Part shown: piece by piece, positions 21,527 through 29,845 of the stretch | How the letters are laid out: each line of letters starts with the position of its first letter | Position numbering within the stretch: the stretch's first letter is position 1 | Assembly: GCF_014203395.1 (NCBI RefSeq) | Contig: NZ_JACHIW010000002.1 | Location: 868,001 to 932,000 of the forward strand | From: Saccharopolyspora phatthalungensis | GTDB taxonomy: Bacteria > Actinomycetota > Actinomycetes > Mycobacteriales > Pseudonocardiaceae | Length of the DNA: 64,000 bases | Direction: 5' to 3' | Translations under genes and position numbers: made by a program | The notes under the pieces: generated by a model | The model's input: only the letters and a program-made list of their open reading frames with translations | Told to the model about the DNA's origin: nothing | Database searches by the model: none

Positions 21527-22367
21527 ATGAGCCTTGATGACGTAGCGAGGGGATTAGATAGGGCCACTGAACTTCTACTGGTATCAGCACTTACCGAAGC
21601 GCAGAGCTTGCTGGAAGAGGCCGCCGAAACCCTCCACGCCGTGGTAGCAGAGAGCAACGACCCTGAAATCGCAGAGGCTTTCGCGAGCTTGCAGCACTCC
21701 ACCACGGAGATTGAGCGAGCATTCCAGCTCGGCACTAAAGTAAAGAACCGGATCGCCACCTACCGTGCTCAGGTTGTTGGCACTAGTGAGCATCAAAACG
21801 GCCGATCCGGAGCCCCGTCATCAGAAAGTACGTCCAGGCCAGCGATGCGCATCCAGGCTAGTATGCGGCCATACGACTGCCTACCGAGCCCGAGATATCT
21901 ACGCCCAAGTCAACGCCCGAGGGCGTCACCGATGACCCGGCAACGTGGCCAGGCGCAGTCGAGGATGACGGAGAAACGAACGAAGAGAGGTTCAGCTCCG
22001 ACGAAGAATCTATTGCTAAACGGCTTGCGCAGACCGGGCAGAACATCGTACGCAGATTGCCGACGCGCGATCATGCCCGTACGGCTGACTCCACGGTCAA
22101 CGGTGATCCCGTAGAATTCAAGACGCTGCAACAGAAGGACAACCAGCCGCCGACACACAAAACCGTCAAAAACGCGCTCAGCAAGTCACAAGCCAAAGGG
22201 GTCAGAGTTCCGACGTTATCGTCGACGCGAGACGAACAGATCTGACAGAAGGGCAAGCAGTCAACGGATTAAAAGCCTATCTGAACGCCCCTGGAAACGC
22301 CTATAAACTCGCCCGAGTAAGAATATGGGGAAAGACTTTTGACTTCGACTGGAAGAGGAACAGCTAG
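21527..22367 (+). pseudogene. Polymorphic toxin with CdiA-type nuclease C-terminus, broken by two apparent frameshifts
   Basis: The ATG is preceded by AAAGGA. The first frame gives an 85-residue helical N-terminus (SLDDVARGLD ... EIERAFQLGTKVKNRIATYR) followed by a Ser-rich linker. The second frame, from about nt 21862, gives an acidic stretch, then IAKRLAQTGQNIVRR, DPVEFKTLQ and KTVKNALSKSQAKG. The third, from about nt 22203, gives SSDVIVDARRTDLTEGQA through RVRIWGKTFDFDW and stops at TAG 22365-22367. The ExK in VEFKTL, then the strand VIVDAR and a closing RVRI, match my recollection of CdiA-C / restriction-endonuclease-fold tRNase toxins. The second break lies at a GGGG run (22198-22201), where one added G restores the frame. 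The following gene overlaps the stop by one base, as expected for toxin-immunity pairs. The region is visibly AT-richer than its surroundings, suggesting transfer. Confidence 0.65.
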
Positions 22368-22783
22368 TGCCCGCCTACTTTGATGTGTACTTCGGTAGCC
22401 ACAGTGGTCGCCAAGGCTCTATAACTGAAGACCTAGAGCGCATTATTGGATTGAAATTCGAGCCGATCGAGGAAATATACGCGGATCATATTGCGGTTCG
22501 CAACCCCGGCACCAACCATTTCATTTCTTACGAACTGCTTCTCAAGCAAAGTCTTAGCGAAGATCTAGACGAAGACATGGGTATACCGTTTACGCAAATG
22601 CCTCATAGTGTGACTGTCCGGGGGCCTCGCGGCGACGAAGAGCAACACAAGGCGCTCGCACAGGGTATTTTCACCCAACTCAAGGAAAATGGCTACAAGC
22701 CCATCTATTTCGTCTACGACCTCGACGACGTGATCGACTTTTGGGACCCCGACCAGAAGGGCGAGCACAGCAAAGACTTTTAA
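22367..22783 (+). CDS. Probable immunity protein for the adjacent CdiA-type toxin
   Basis: A 138-residue soluble, acidic protein starting at GTG, with a one-base overlap with the toxin stop (TAGTG). No signal peptide or membrane segment is visible. Sequence landmarks are YFDVYFGSHSG at the N-terminus, ISYELLLKQS in the middle and PIYFVYDLDDVIDFW near the C-terminus. I do not recognise the family; the role is inferred from position, size and coupling. Codon use is markedly more AT-rich than in the PKS or giant genes, consistent with acquisition together with the toxin. Its reading frame is intact although the toxin frame is broken. Confidence 0.65.
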   Translation: MPAYFDVYFGSHSGRQGSITEDLERIIGLKFEPIEEIYADHIAVRNPGTNHFISYELLLKQSLSEDLDEDMGIPFTQMPHSVTVRGPRGDEEQHKALAQGIFTQLKENGYKPIYFVYDLDDVIDFWDPDQKGEHSKDF

Positions 22784-22795
22784 GCTCAGCCGCCC

Positions 22796-22836
22796 AAAGG
22801 TCCCGTTTCGGCCGCAACTGTCCGAAGCGGGGCTTT
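22796..22836 (+). terminator. Hairpin after the immunity gene
   Basis: CCCGTTTCGG (22802-22811) pairs with CCGAAGCGGG (22822-22831) through one G-T pair. It is flanked by AAAG and CTTT that can extend the stem, and lies 12 nt after the immunity stop. This is the likely end of the toxin-immunity unit. The remaining 22837-23095 shows no credible gene. Confidence 0.5.
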
Positions 22837-23095
22837 CGACTGTCAGAGCCCACCGTGGAACGGGACAGCACGCAAGCGCAGGCAAGCATGGTCGCAGCAG
22901 CATGTCCCGTCTCAGCGGATGTGTTGCCGAATTTTTCGCTATCAGATCAAGGGTGCCGCCAAGGCGGCCCCGCCGGGGACCCGCGTGGGCTTGCGCCTGC
23001 GGCCTGGCGGCCGACCGCGCCCGCGCACCCCGGCGACCACCATTGGACGGACGCCGGGAAGGCGCACTCGCCACCCCCAGTGCGGAACCCGACCG

Positions 23096-24850
23096 TCAGC
23101 GCTGTCCGGGCCCGCCGGGGTCGTGGACGTGGAAGCCTCGGCCGGTTTTGTATCCGAGGTGCCCGGCCATGACCAGCTCCCGGAGATGCTTGGCGGGAAA
23201 CAGCTCCGGCTCGCCGAAGGTGTCGTAAAGCCGCTCCAGGATCTCCAGGGAGACGTCGAGACCGATCATGTCGAGCAGGCGGAGCGGACCCATCGGGTAG
23301 CCGTGCGCCCCGACCATGATCGTGTCGAGCTCATCGGTCGTGGCACACCCTTGCCCGATCATGTTCACCGCGCGGTTGAGGTACGGGAACAGCAGTGCGT
23401 TGACGATGAATCCGGTCCGGTCCTGGCAGCAGACCGGATGCTTGCCCAGCGCCGACACCAGGCGCAGCGCGGTCGCAGCGGTCTTGTCGGATGTCAGCGG
23501 GGTACGGGTTACCTCAACCAGCCGCATGGCCGGCGCCGGGTTGAAAAAGTGCAGCCCGATCACATCCTCGGGCCGGCCGGTAGCGTCCGCGCACCGGCCG
23601 ACCGGCAAGCTGGAGGTCGTGGTAGCGAGCACCGTTCCTGGCCGGGTGGCCTGGTCGAGTTGCGCGAACACGTCCTGCTTGGCACGGAGATCCTCGCGCA
23701 CCGCCTCGATGACCACGTCGCAAGCCGCGATCGCGCCTAACTCGGTCGTGGCGTTGAACCGGGTGACGATCGCGGCCAGTTGGTCATCGGTGATCCGGCC
23801 GCGACGCACGCCGCGCTGAAGCGACCGTTCGATCGCCGCTGTCGCTTCCTTTGCGCGCACAGCGGTCCGCGCCACGAGCGTGGTAGGGAAACCGGCTGCC
23901 GCGCACACTTCCGCGATACCGGTGGCCATGGTGCCCGAGCCGAGCAGCCCGATCCGCCGGATCGCGGCGCCACGACGACGTGGGGCCGGGGTCGGCGCGC
24001 TTGCATCATCACTGCCGTAGCGGTAGAAGCCACGGCCGGACTTGCGACCCAGCAATCCTGCTCCCACCATCGACGACAGGACCGGAGCCGGCCGAAAGCC
24101 CCGGTCGCCGGTGCGGGCGGCCAGCGCGGTGAGGCTGTCCACCACCATGTCGATGCCGAGCGCATCCAAATGGGCCAACGGCCCGATCGGCATCCGGCAA
24201 CCCAGGGTCATCGCCGAGTCGATGTCGTCACGTGTCGCATATCCCTGGCCCAGCATGACCGCCGCACTGTTCAAATAGGACAGTGTGAGAGCGCCGCCGA
24301 GGAATCCGGGGTTGTCGCCGACGGCCACCGTAGTCAGCCCGAGATCTGCCACGAACTCGGCGACGTCGTGGCGGACCGAGGAGCCGGTGAGCGGGGTGTG
24401 CACCACCTCGACCACCGAAGTCTCGGCGACGGCACCCGGATTGCCGACATGCAGGCCGACGGTACGGTCCACCCGGCCGCAGCGCGCCGCGATCTCGGTG
24501 ACGGCGAAGCCCGTCGTGGTCGTCGCTAACACCGCGTCCGGCCGGCAACATGCATTCGCCCTCCGCAGCACGTCGACCTTGAGGTCCAGGTTCTCCGGCA
24601 ATGCCTCGATGACGAGGTGCGCCTGCGCGAAAGCGGCCGGGGCGATCGTGTACGCGACGAGATTCCCGGCGTCGGGCGTGCCCAGTTGGTCCAACGCCTG
24701 TGCGACCCTCGCCCTGCCTTCGGCGAGCGCGTAGCCATCCGCCTCGGCACACAGCACTCGCCTACCGCTGCGAGCGATCATCGCGGCGAGCGCCGAACCG
24801 ACGGCGCCGAGGCCGACCACGCCCACTACGGGGAAAGACTTGGATGGCAT
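23096..24850 (-). CDS. Fused tandem 3-hydroxyacyl-CoA dehydrogenase (two HAD domains)
   Basis: About 584 residues made of two homologous 3-hydroxybutyryl-CoA dehydrogenase-like halves; single-domain members are about 285 residues. The N-half (1-285) has the Rossmann loop GLGAVGSALA, GLHVGNPG and a C-terminal GCRMPIGPLAHLDALG. The C-half (295-end) has GSGTMATGIAEV, GLHFFNPAPAMRLVEV (catalytic His/Glu region), DRTGFIVNALLFPYLN (catalytic Asn) and YPMGPLRLLDMIGLD. In the N-half the segment equivalent to FIVN reads FLGG, so the catalytic Asn is missing and that half is probably structural or regulatory. The start is ATG at 24850 with AGGGA 8 nt upstream; an in-frame TTG precedes it. It is divergent from the serine hydrolase across a 460-bp region rich in repeats. 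It likely oxidises a 3-hydroxyacyl-CoA or reduces a 3-ketoacyl-CoA; the substrate is unknown. Confidence 0.9.
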   Translation of the reverse strand: MPSKSFPVVGVVGLGAVGSALAAMIARSGRRVLCAEADGYALAEGRARVAQALDQLGTPDAGNLVAYTIAPAAFAQAHLVIEALPENLDLKVDVLRRANACCRPDAVLATTTTGFAVTEIAARCGRVDRTVGLHVGNPGAVAETSVVEVVHTPLTGSSVRHDVAEFVADLGLTTVAVGDNPGFLGGALTLSYLNSAAVMLGQGYATRDDIDSAMTLGCRMPIGPLAHLDALGIDMVVDSLTALAARTGDRGFRPAPVLSSMVGAGLLGRKSGRGFYRYGSDDASAPTPAPRRRGAAIRRIGLLGSGTMATGIAEVCAAAGFPTTLVARTAVRAKEATAAIERSLQRGVRRGRITDDQLAAIVTRFNATTELGAIAACDVVIEAVREDLRAKQDVFAQLDQATRPGTVLATTTSSLPVGRCADATGRPEDVIGLHFFNPAPAMRLVEVTRTPLTSDKTAATALRLVSALGKHPVCCQDRTGFIVNALLFPYLNRAVNMIGQGCATTDELDTIMVGAHGYPMGPLRLLDMIGLDVSLEILERLYDTFGEPELFPAKHLRELVMAGHLGYKTGRGFHVHDPGGPGQR

Positions 24851-25144
24851 CAAGAAATCCCTTCGGTCACCGGGGCACCGGCGAAGGTGTCCACCGGTGC
24901 GGGTGACGAGACGGCGTCGCCGATCTCCGCCTCACGGCCGGGCAGGTGGATCACCGACGTCACCGGGCCGTGGAGTATTGCCCGGCCGGTCCGTCGACGA
25001 TCCGGTGGTCGGGCCTTCGCCGCAGCACCTCGCCGAGCGCGACCTCGGAGCCTGCTTGCGGTGCTTGAGTCGACATTCCCATCCTCGGATCCGGCGGGCA
25101 GGAGCACTGCACGTCAAGTCCTTCGTACCCGACCGATATCCGAT

Positions 25145-25200
25145 TGTGAAGTGAACCTTCGTACACGGGCGGAAATTTGTGTACGAAGGTTCACTTCACA
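25145..25200. promoter_or_regulatory. 22-bp perfect inverted repeat (operator or terminator-like)
   Basis: The arms 25145-25166 and 25179-25200 are perfectly complementary with a 12-nt spacer; the core is GTGAACCTTCGTACAC. A 14-nt part of it (TGAACCTTCGTACA) recurs at 33874-33887, upstream of the P450 and dioxygenase genes. The shape suits a dimeric repressor site of TetR/GntR type. A very stable RNA hairpin is the alternative. Confidence 0.55.
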
Positions 25201-25222
25201 CTCTTGCGCGCGGTGACGTAGA

Positions 25223-25278
25223 TATTTGTTGGCGCTGGGCCTATTTGTTGGCGCTGGGCCTATTTGTTGACGCTGGCC
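25223..25278 (+). repeat. 19-bp tandem repeat, three copies
   Basis: The unit TATTTGTTGGCGCTGGGCC occurs exactly at 25223-25241 and 25242-25260 and imperfectly at 25261-25278. It ends 35 bp before the serine-hydrolase start, so it overlaps the likely promoter or leader. It may be a repeated activator site or replication slippage. Confidence 0.75.
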
Positions 25279-25313
25279 GGGGTAGGCAAGCGAGCGTTCG
25301 GTGAAGGGCGGTC

Positions 25314-26537
25314 ATGGGACAGCTACAGCAGGAGACCGAGCCGACCGCGGTCGGCCTGGATCCGGCACGCATGGCACGGCTGGACCGCCACTTCGACCGC
25401 TACATCGACGACGGCCGGCTGCCCGGCTACCTGCTCGTCGTAGCCCGGAAGGGCCGGATCGCGCACCTGGCCACCCGTGGCCTGCGCAACCGGGAAGAAG
25501 GGCTCCCGGTCGAGCCGGACACGCTGTGGCGGATGTATTCGATGACCAAACCGGTCACCTCGGTCGCCGCGATGCTCCTGTACGAGGAGGGCCTGTTCTC
25601 CCTCAACGATCCCATCGCCGATCACCTGCCCGCGTTCGCGGACGCGAGGGTGTACGTGGCCGGCATGGGAACCAACCTCGCGACCCGGCCGGCTGTCGAG
25701 CCGGTCCGCATCTGGCATCTGCTGACCCACACGGCGGGAATGACTTACGGTGCGTTCCACACCCATCCCATCCATGCCGCCTACTGCGCGGCGGGGCTGG
25801 AGTCCGGACCGCCGCCGGGCATGGACCTCGCCGCGGTGTGCGACCGCTATGCGGGCCTGCCGTTGCAGTTCGAGCCGGGAACGGCGTGGAATTACGGGGT
25901 CGGCACCGACGTCATCGCCCGGCTGATCGAGGTGCTCTCCGGAATGCCGTTCGACGAGTTCGTCGCCGAACGCCTCTTCCGCCCGCTCGGGATGGACGAC
26001 GCCGGGTTCTTCGTCGGATCCGAGCGAACCGACCGCCTCGCCGTTGTCTACCGGCCGGATGCGAACGGGCGGGCAACGCCGCTTCCCGGTGCGCCACCGC
26101 TCACGCGCCCGGATTGCGTGTCGGCCGGCGGCGGGCTGGTCGCCAGCGCGCTCGACTACTACCGCTTCACCGAGATGCTGCGCAGGGGCGGTGAACTGGA
26201 CGGCATCCGGTTGCTCGGCCCGCGCACCGTCGAGCTCATGGTCACCAACCACCTCCCCGACTGCGGAGATCTCCGGACGTTGTCTCCCCCGGAACTCGAT
26301 CCGGGGGTTTACGGATTCGGTTTCGGGCTCGGCTTCCAGGTGACCGTGGACCCGATCACGGCGAAGGTTCCGTCCCGCGTCGGCGAGTACGGCTGGGTGG
26401 GCAAGGCCAGCACGTTCTTCTGGGTCGATCCGCAGGAGGAGCTGACCGTCCTGTTCCTGACCCAGCTTCAGCCGCAAACCGCACACCCGATCCTGCCGCA
26501 GCTGAAACAGCTGGTGTACCAGGCGATAGTCAGCTGA
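25314..26537 (+). CDS. Serine hydrolase, class C beta-lactamase / LovD-like family
   Basis: 407 residues with no signal peptide, so probably cytoplasmic. The catalytic SxxK is Ser76-Lys79 (YSMTK). The general-base Tyr is likely Tyr194 in AWNYGVG. The usual KTG is replaced near the C-terminus by a Trp-Gly element (YGWVGKAS), as in esterase and acyltransferase members rather than true beta-lactamases. Other family marks are HLLTHTAGM, FEPGTAWNY and RPLGMDDAGF. Members act as esterases, D-aminopeptidases or polyketide side-chain acyltransferases (LovD type). The ATG is preceded by AAGGGCGG. Being close to a PKS and divergent from a fatty-acid-type dehydrogenase, an acyl-transfer or ester-cleaving role on the cluster product is possible but unproven. 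Confidence 0.88.
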   Translation: MGQLQQETEPTAVGLDPARMARLDRHFDRYIDDGRLPGYLLVVARKGRIAHLATRGLRNREEGLPVEPDTLWRMYSMTKPVTSVAAMLLYEEGLFSLNDPIADHLPAFADARVYVAGMGTNLATRPAVEPVRIWHLLTHTAGMTYGAFHTHPIHAAYCAAGLESGPPPGMDLAAVCDRYAGLPLQFEPGTAWNYGVGTDVIARLIEVLSGMPFDEFVAERLFRPLGMDDAGFFVGSERTDRLAVVYRPDANGRATPLPGAPPLTRPDCVSAGGGLVASALDYYRFTEMLRRGGELDGIRLLGPRTVELMVTNHLPDCGDLRTLSPPELDPGVYGFGFGLGFQVTVDPITAKVPSRVGEYGWVGKASTFFWVDPQEELTVLFLTQLQPQTAHPILPQLKQLVYQAIVS

Positions 26538-26760
26538 GACGGCCGAAGGAAGCGCTCAGCGACGGTGGTGCCGTGTCCAGGAGTGTTGTCGGGCAATCGA
26601 TGGGCCCACGCAGGGGGTGGGCGTCTTCCCTATGCAACCCGTTGCCGGAGCAGGGAATGTGGCTGCCGTTCGACTGGGGCGAAGGCCCGCCGCCCGTGAC
26701 ACCACCCCTCAACCCCGCCGCCGCGCTGCAGGTGGACGAAGGTGGGCAGCGGGGGCGCGC

Positions 26761-27492
26761 CTACTGGAGTCCATAAATCGTCTTGACCGCCCTCACCTCG
26801 GCAGCGGTGGGTGAGGTCGCAAGAAAACCCTCTTGCTTAAGCCGCGCCAACATGAGCTCGTCGCGTTGCAGGGGGTCAACGGAATGATTCAACCCCAGCG
26901 CGTGGCCGATTTCATGAGCGACAGTACCGATCTGGAGATCCTTTTTGTCCGGTTGGTTATCCCAGCCACTCCCGGTGAAGTATTCCGGGTTCAATTTGAT
27001 TGTCGCGGCTTCAATGGCATGGCAACCCCCGTGCTCAGGTGGAACGCATTGCCCCCTGCCGGAAGTCCACACTCCGGGAACCACCTGCCCAGGGCGGCTC
27101 TGCCAGTTTTCATTGTGGCCGATCTTGATGATGATCGACGCCTGGCGACGATTCGTGAACTGCCAGCTGTTACCTTTCCACTCCCGCCAGCGCTGCTCCC
27201 CCTCTTCCAGCAGCATGCGGGCGCCGGGGCCGAAAAGCGCGGTATTCCAGTTCCGGACAGCGGTGTCGACAACGTCTTTCATGGCTGGGTTGTTTCGAAG
27301 TTCTGGTGACATTTCCCAGGAGACGTAAGGTAACGCGTTCTCCGGGTTGACCTCGGCACACTCACAGTCGGCGCTGGGGCGTGGGTTGGGGTCGGCCGCG
27401 CTCGGCGGGAGAGCTGTCAGCGCGAGCCCGCATGTCAGCACCGGCAGGGCGAGGGCAATCGCGAGTAGGGAACGCTTGATCCTCATGAACAT
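26761..27492 (-). CDS. Secreted matrixin-like zinc metalloprotease
   Basis: 243 residues. A Sec signal peptide (basic MRIKR start, hydrophobic core to about residue 30, cleavage near PPSAA) is followed by a short propeptide-like region. The catalytic motif HEIGHALGLNH in the last third is the HExxHxxGxxH zinc-binding signature of matrixins and related metzincins, followed by a possible Met-turn (DELMLARL). Two Cys residues near CVPPEHGGC could form a disulfide. GGAGG lies 5 nt before the ATG. It is exported and probably degrades extracellular proteins. It converges with the serine hydrolase; the 223-bp gap between them holds nothing identified. The nearest same-strand gene is the secreted lectin upstream, suggesting a secreted-enzyme pair. 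Confidence 0.88.
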   Translation of the reverse strand: MFMRIKRSLLAIALALPVLTCGLALTALPPSAADPNPRPSADCECAEVNPENALPYVSWEMSPELRNNPAMKDVVDTAVRNWNTALFGPGARMLLEEGEQRWREWKGNSWQFTNRRQASIIIKIGHNENWQSRPGQVVPGVWTSGRGQCVPPEHGGCHAIEAATIKLNPEYFTGSGWDNQPDKKDLQIGTVAHEIGHALGLNHSVDPLQRDELMLARLKQEGFLATSPTAAEVRAVKTIYGLQ

Positions 27493-27719
27493 GATGTCCT
27501 CCGACGTGATCGACCAAGCGATCTTGACTGTCGAGATTCCACGGAATGTGTCGGTGTGTGGTGCGCCGGTAGCGCGGTGGCCTCGGCGGAGCTACGCCAA
27601 GGGAATGCACGCGGGGCCACCGGCGCTGTGGCTCGGTCGTGCACGGCGGCGCCACACGGCCCAGAGGTGATGGCGCATCGCTGTCGACGGTCGCGTCCGC
27701 GGTAAGGGGCACTCCCTTA

Positions 27720-28709
27720 CTACGCGAACGGGATCTGAGTCGGCCTCGTCCACCTCTGGTTGTCCCCCGCAGTGCAGTCCCAGATTTGCAGCAGGGTCCC
27801 GTTTTCCGTGCTCGCGCCGGTCGCGTCGAGACACTTGTGGGATTGTGGGTTGATCAACTCTCCGAACGGGCCGTTCTCCCATTCCTGCGCGCCTGACCCA
27901 TTGCAGGTCCACAACTGCACCCGCGTGCCGTTGTCCATGCCGCCGCCGCTGACGTCCAGGCACTTACCCAGGGCCTGCAAAGTGCCGTCGGGGCTGACGG
28001 TCCACCACTGATTGGCCTGCCCGACGTTGCAGTCCCACAGCCCCGCCGCAGCGCCGTCATCGGCGCTGCCGCCCAGGACGTCCACGCACTTGGCGCCGAC
28101 GTTGGCGGGCTCGGTGAGCACGCCCGTCTGAGGGGGCAGCCACTCTTGGTTGATGCCCCAGTGGCAGTCCCAGATTTCCAGCAGGGTGCCGTTGTTCGAG
28201 CTTCCGCCGGTCGCGTCCAGACACCTGCCGGACTGTGGGTTGTACACCGTTCCGTCCGTGCCTACCACCCACTTCTGCGCACCTGACCCGTTGCATTCCC
28301 AGATCTGCACTCGCGTGCCGTTGCCCGTGCCGCCGCCGCTGACGTCCAGGCACTTACCCAAGGCATACACGGAGCCGGCTGGATCGCTGCCGCCCGCAAG
28401 GACGGTCCACCGCTGGTTGGGCTGCCCGTCGCCGCAGTCCCACAACTCCACTGCGGTGCCGTTATCGGCGCTGCCCCCTGTGACATCCATGCACTTGCCG
28501 CCGATCCCTAGGACCGGTCCGATCCCGAACGTGACGGGAAGCGTCACATCCGCCGCTTGCGCCGACGGGGCGGCCGTGGCCAGCCCCGCCAACGTTAGCG
28601 CGCATGTTACCGCGCACGCGCCAATCCGCGCTGCGCATCGTCGGAAAATGCGACGCCATGGCGCACGAGAGGTGCTCGATGACGCGCTTTGATCGAGTGT
28701 GATCCTCAT
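27720..28709 (-). CDS. Secreted protein with two ricin-B-type beta-trefoil lectin domains
   Basis: 329 residues. An N-terminal Arg-rich stretch and hydrophobic segment ending PSAQAA act as a Sec signal peptide. The rest is two trefoils of about 130 residues. Repeated units carry GKCMDV/GKCLDVSGG, NGT plus VQIWECNG-type strands and QxW-like ends (QRW, QKW, QEW, QWW, QRW). Ricin-B repeats bind galactose- or xylose-type glycans; there is no catalytic domain, so it is a free-standing secreted lectin. The start has AGGAG 9 nt upstream. It lies upstream of the secreted metalloprotease with 227 bp between, so co-transcription is uncertain. The internal repeats match one another closely at DNA level. 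Confidence 0.9.
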   Translation of the reverse strand: MRITLDQSASSSTSRAPWRRIFRRCAARIGACAVTCALTLAGLATAAPSAQAADVTLPVTFGIGPVLGIGGKCMDVTGGSADNGTAVELWDCGDGQPNQRWTVLAGGSDPAGSVYALGKCLDVSGGGTGNGTRVQIWECNGSGAQKWVVGTDGTVYNPQSGRCLDATGGSSNNGTLLEIWDCHWGINQEWLPPQTGVLTEPANVGAKCVDVLGGSADDGAAAGLWDCNVGQANQWWTVSPDGTLQALGKCLDVSGGGMDNGTRVQLWTCNGSGAQEWENGPFGELINPQSHKCLDATGASTENGTLLQIWDCTAGDNQRWTRPTQIPFA

Positions 28710-29159
28710 GAACCGTCACTCCTGCTGCGATTGCCGATGAAGACCGAAACAATGCCCTAGGCATGGTCGCCGATGAAGAAGAGGAAGAATGAGCCGCCAT
28801 CGTCGCGACTTCCGGTACGGACGTCAGTTCCCGTCGGGCCTGTCGCCGTCACGTTCGTCGTCGGTCGCGCACGGTCGCGCCCTGACTGCCAAATGTCGCA
28901 ATGGCAAGAAGACGAGCGTTCATGACAAGCACTCCATGATCCGCTCTCGTCGCGAGCACTTCCGCGTGCGTGCAACATTACAAGGCCGTAGTTGAGCACG
29001 GAATCGGCTATTTGGTCTCAACGAAGACCCTTGGCCTCGATCCTGCATCGATGGTTTTGGGTAACGGTTCGGCGGCAAAAAGGCGAGATGTCCGTTGACA
29101 CCGAGGTGATCCAAGGTCCCTGGCGGGCGCGGCAGTTCCTGGGTTTTCCGGTTTTGCTT
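28710..29159. other. Gene-poor stretch upstream of the lectin
   Basis: 450 bp with no credible gene on either strand. It must contain the lectin promoter (- strand) and the end of the lasso operon transcript. No strong terminator hairpin was recognised. Confidence 0.5.
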
Positions 29160-29591
29160 TCAAGATGGGGAAATCCCGCGTGGCGGGACGCAAAGCATGA
29201 CCTTATATCCGGCGGCGTCCGCGGGTTCGCCTACCCGGCGGCCGTCCGCCTCGACCCAGGCGTGCGCCGCAAACGGCGCCATCATGACCCCGGTGCACCA
29301 GGTGGGCCAGTTGCCATAGAGGCGGCACAGCAGTGCAGTCGCGATCGAACGGTTCAGGCAATAGCGTCCGGCGCAACGCCTGCTGACCGCGACAACGTTT
29401 TGGCGAGCGCGTAAGGCCGATTCGTAATCGGCGGCCTTCGCACCGCGACTGATGAACTTCAGCACCGCGCATAATCGATGGGGTCGCAGCCTCGCCAAGA
29501 TCCGTGAGCCTGTGACGGCGACGATGACGAGCACGCGTCTGCCTGGTGGCGGTTTGCAGGAATCGCTGTCGAGCGTCTGGCTATGGCTCAT
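29160..29591 (-). CDS. lasB2: Lasso peptide leader peptidase B2 (transglutaminase-like)
   Basis: 143 residues of the transglutaminase-core family that removes the leader of lasso precursors. The catalytic triad can be placed at Cys78 (GRYCLNRS), His110 (AHAWVEADG) and Asp116, in the order and spacing of B2 proteases. It should act with the RRE protein B1, which presents the leader, before the cyclase closes the macrolactam. The ATG overlaps the B1 stop (ATGA). It is the last gene of the operon; no dedicated lasso ABC exporter follows, so export may depend on a transporter elsewhere. Confidence 0.9.
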   Translation of the reverse strand: MSHSQTLDSDSCKPPPGRRVLVIVAVTGSRILARLRPHRLCAVLKFISRGAKAADYESALRARQNVVAVSRRCAGRYCLNRSIATALLCRLYGNWPTWCTGVMMAPFAAHAWVEADGRRVGEPADAAGYKVMLCVPPRGISPS

Positions 29592-29845
29592 GAAACCCTC
29601 ACGAGTCCGGCTTTGACCAGTTGATCCAGCAGCGCCGCGACGTCGGCAGCGGCTCGTTGTTCATCCACCGCTCGGCTGGCGGCGAGCCGCGCGGCCACCT
29701 CTTGTGGGGTGGCTCCGGAAAGCAAGGCGGACAGCACTTCGGCGCCGGTAACGTTCAGCTGCCAGTAACGGCCGCTGCGTTCATCCAAGAGAACCATACC
29801 GTCATCCGCGGAGCAGACGGAGACATCGTCGCGAAGTGAAGTCAC
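29588..29845 (-). CDS. lasB1: Lasso peptide RRE protein B1 (PqqD-like)
   Basis: 85 residues from the GTG at 29845, chosen because it overlaps the cyclase stop (GTGA) and has AGGAGG 7 nt upstream; an upstream in-frame start lies inside the cyclase gene. The fold signature is a beta-strand with LLDERSGRYWQLNVTGAEVL followed by helices, typical of PqqD-type RiPP recognition elements. It should bind the YxxPxLxxxGxF leader motif of the precursor and deliver it to B2 and the cyclase. Stand-alone B1 and B2 is the usual arrangement in actinobacterial lasso clusters. Confidence 0.9.
   Translation of the reverse strand: MTSLRDDVSVCSADDGMVLLDERSGRYWQLNVTGAEVLSALLSGATPQEVAARLAASRAVDEQRAAADVAALLDQLVKAGLVRVS

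Larger units (their letters stand above)
24851..25313. promoter_or_regulatory. Divergent intergenic region with operator-like repeats
   Basis: A 460-bp gene-free stretch between the divergent dehydrogenase and serine-hydrolase starts. It holds a 22-bp perfect inverted repeat, a third copy of its CCTTCGTAC core at 25121-25129, and a 19-bp tandem repeat adjacent to the hydrolase gene. Promoters for both genes must lie here; no clear -10/-35 pair is assigned. Confidence 0.6.

Noticed and set aside
22919..23740. 273-codon + strand frame after the immunity gene
   Set aside because: It runs opposite the dehydrogenase and has no recognisable features; only 22837-23095 is truly unoccupied.
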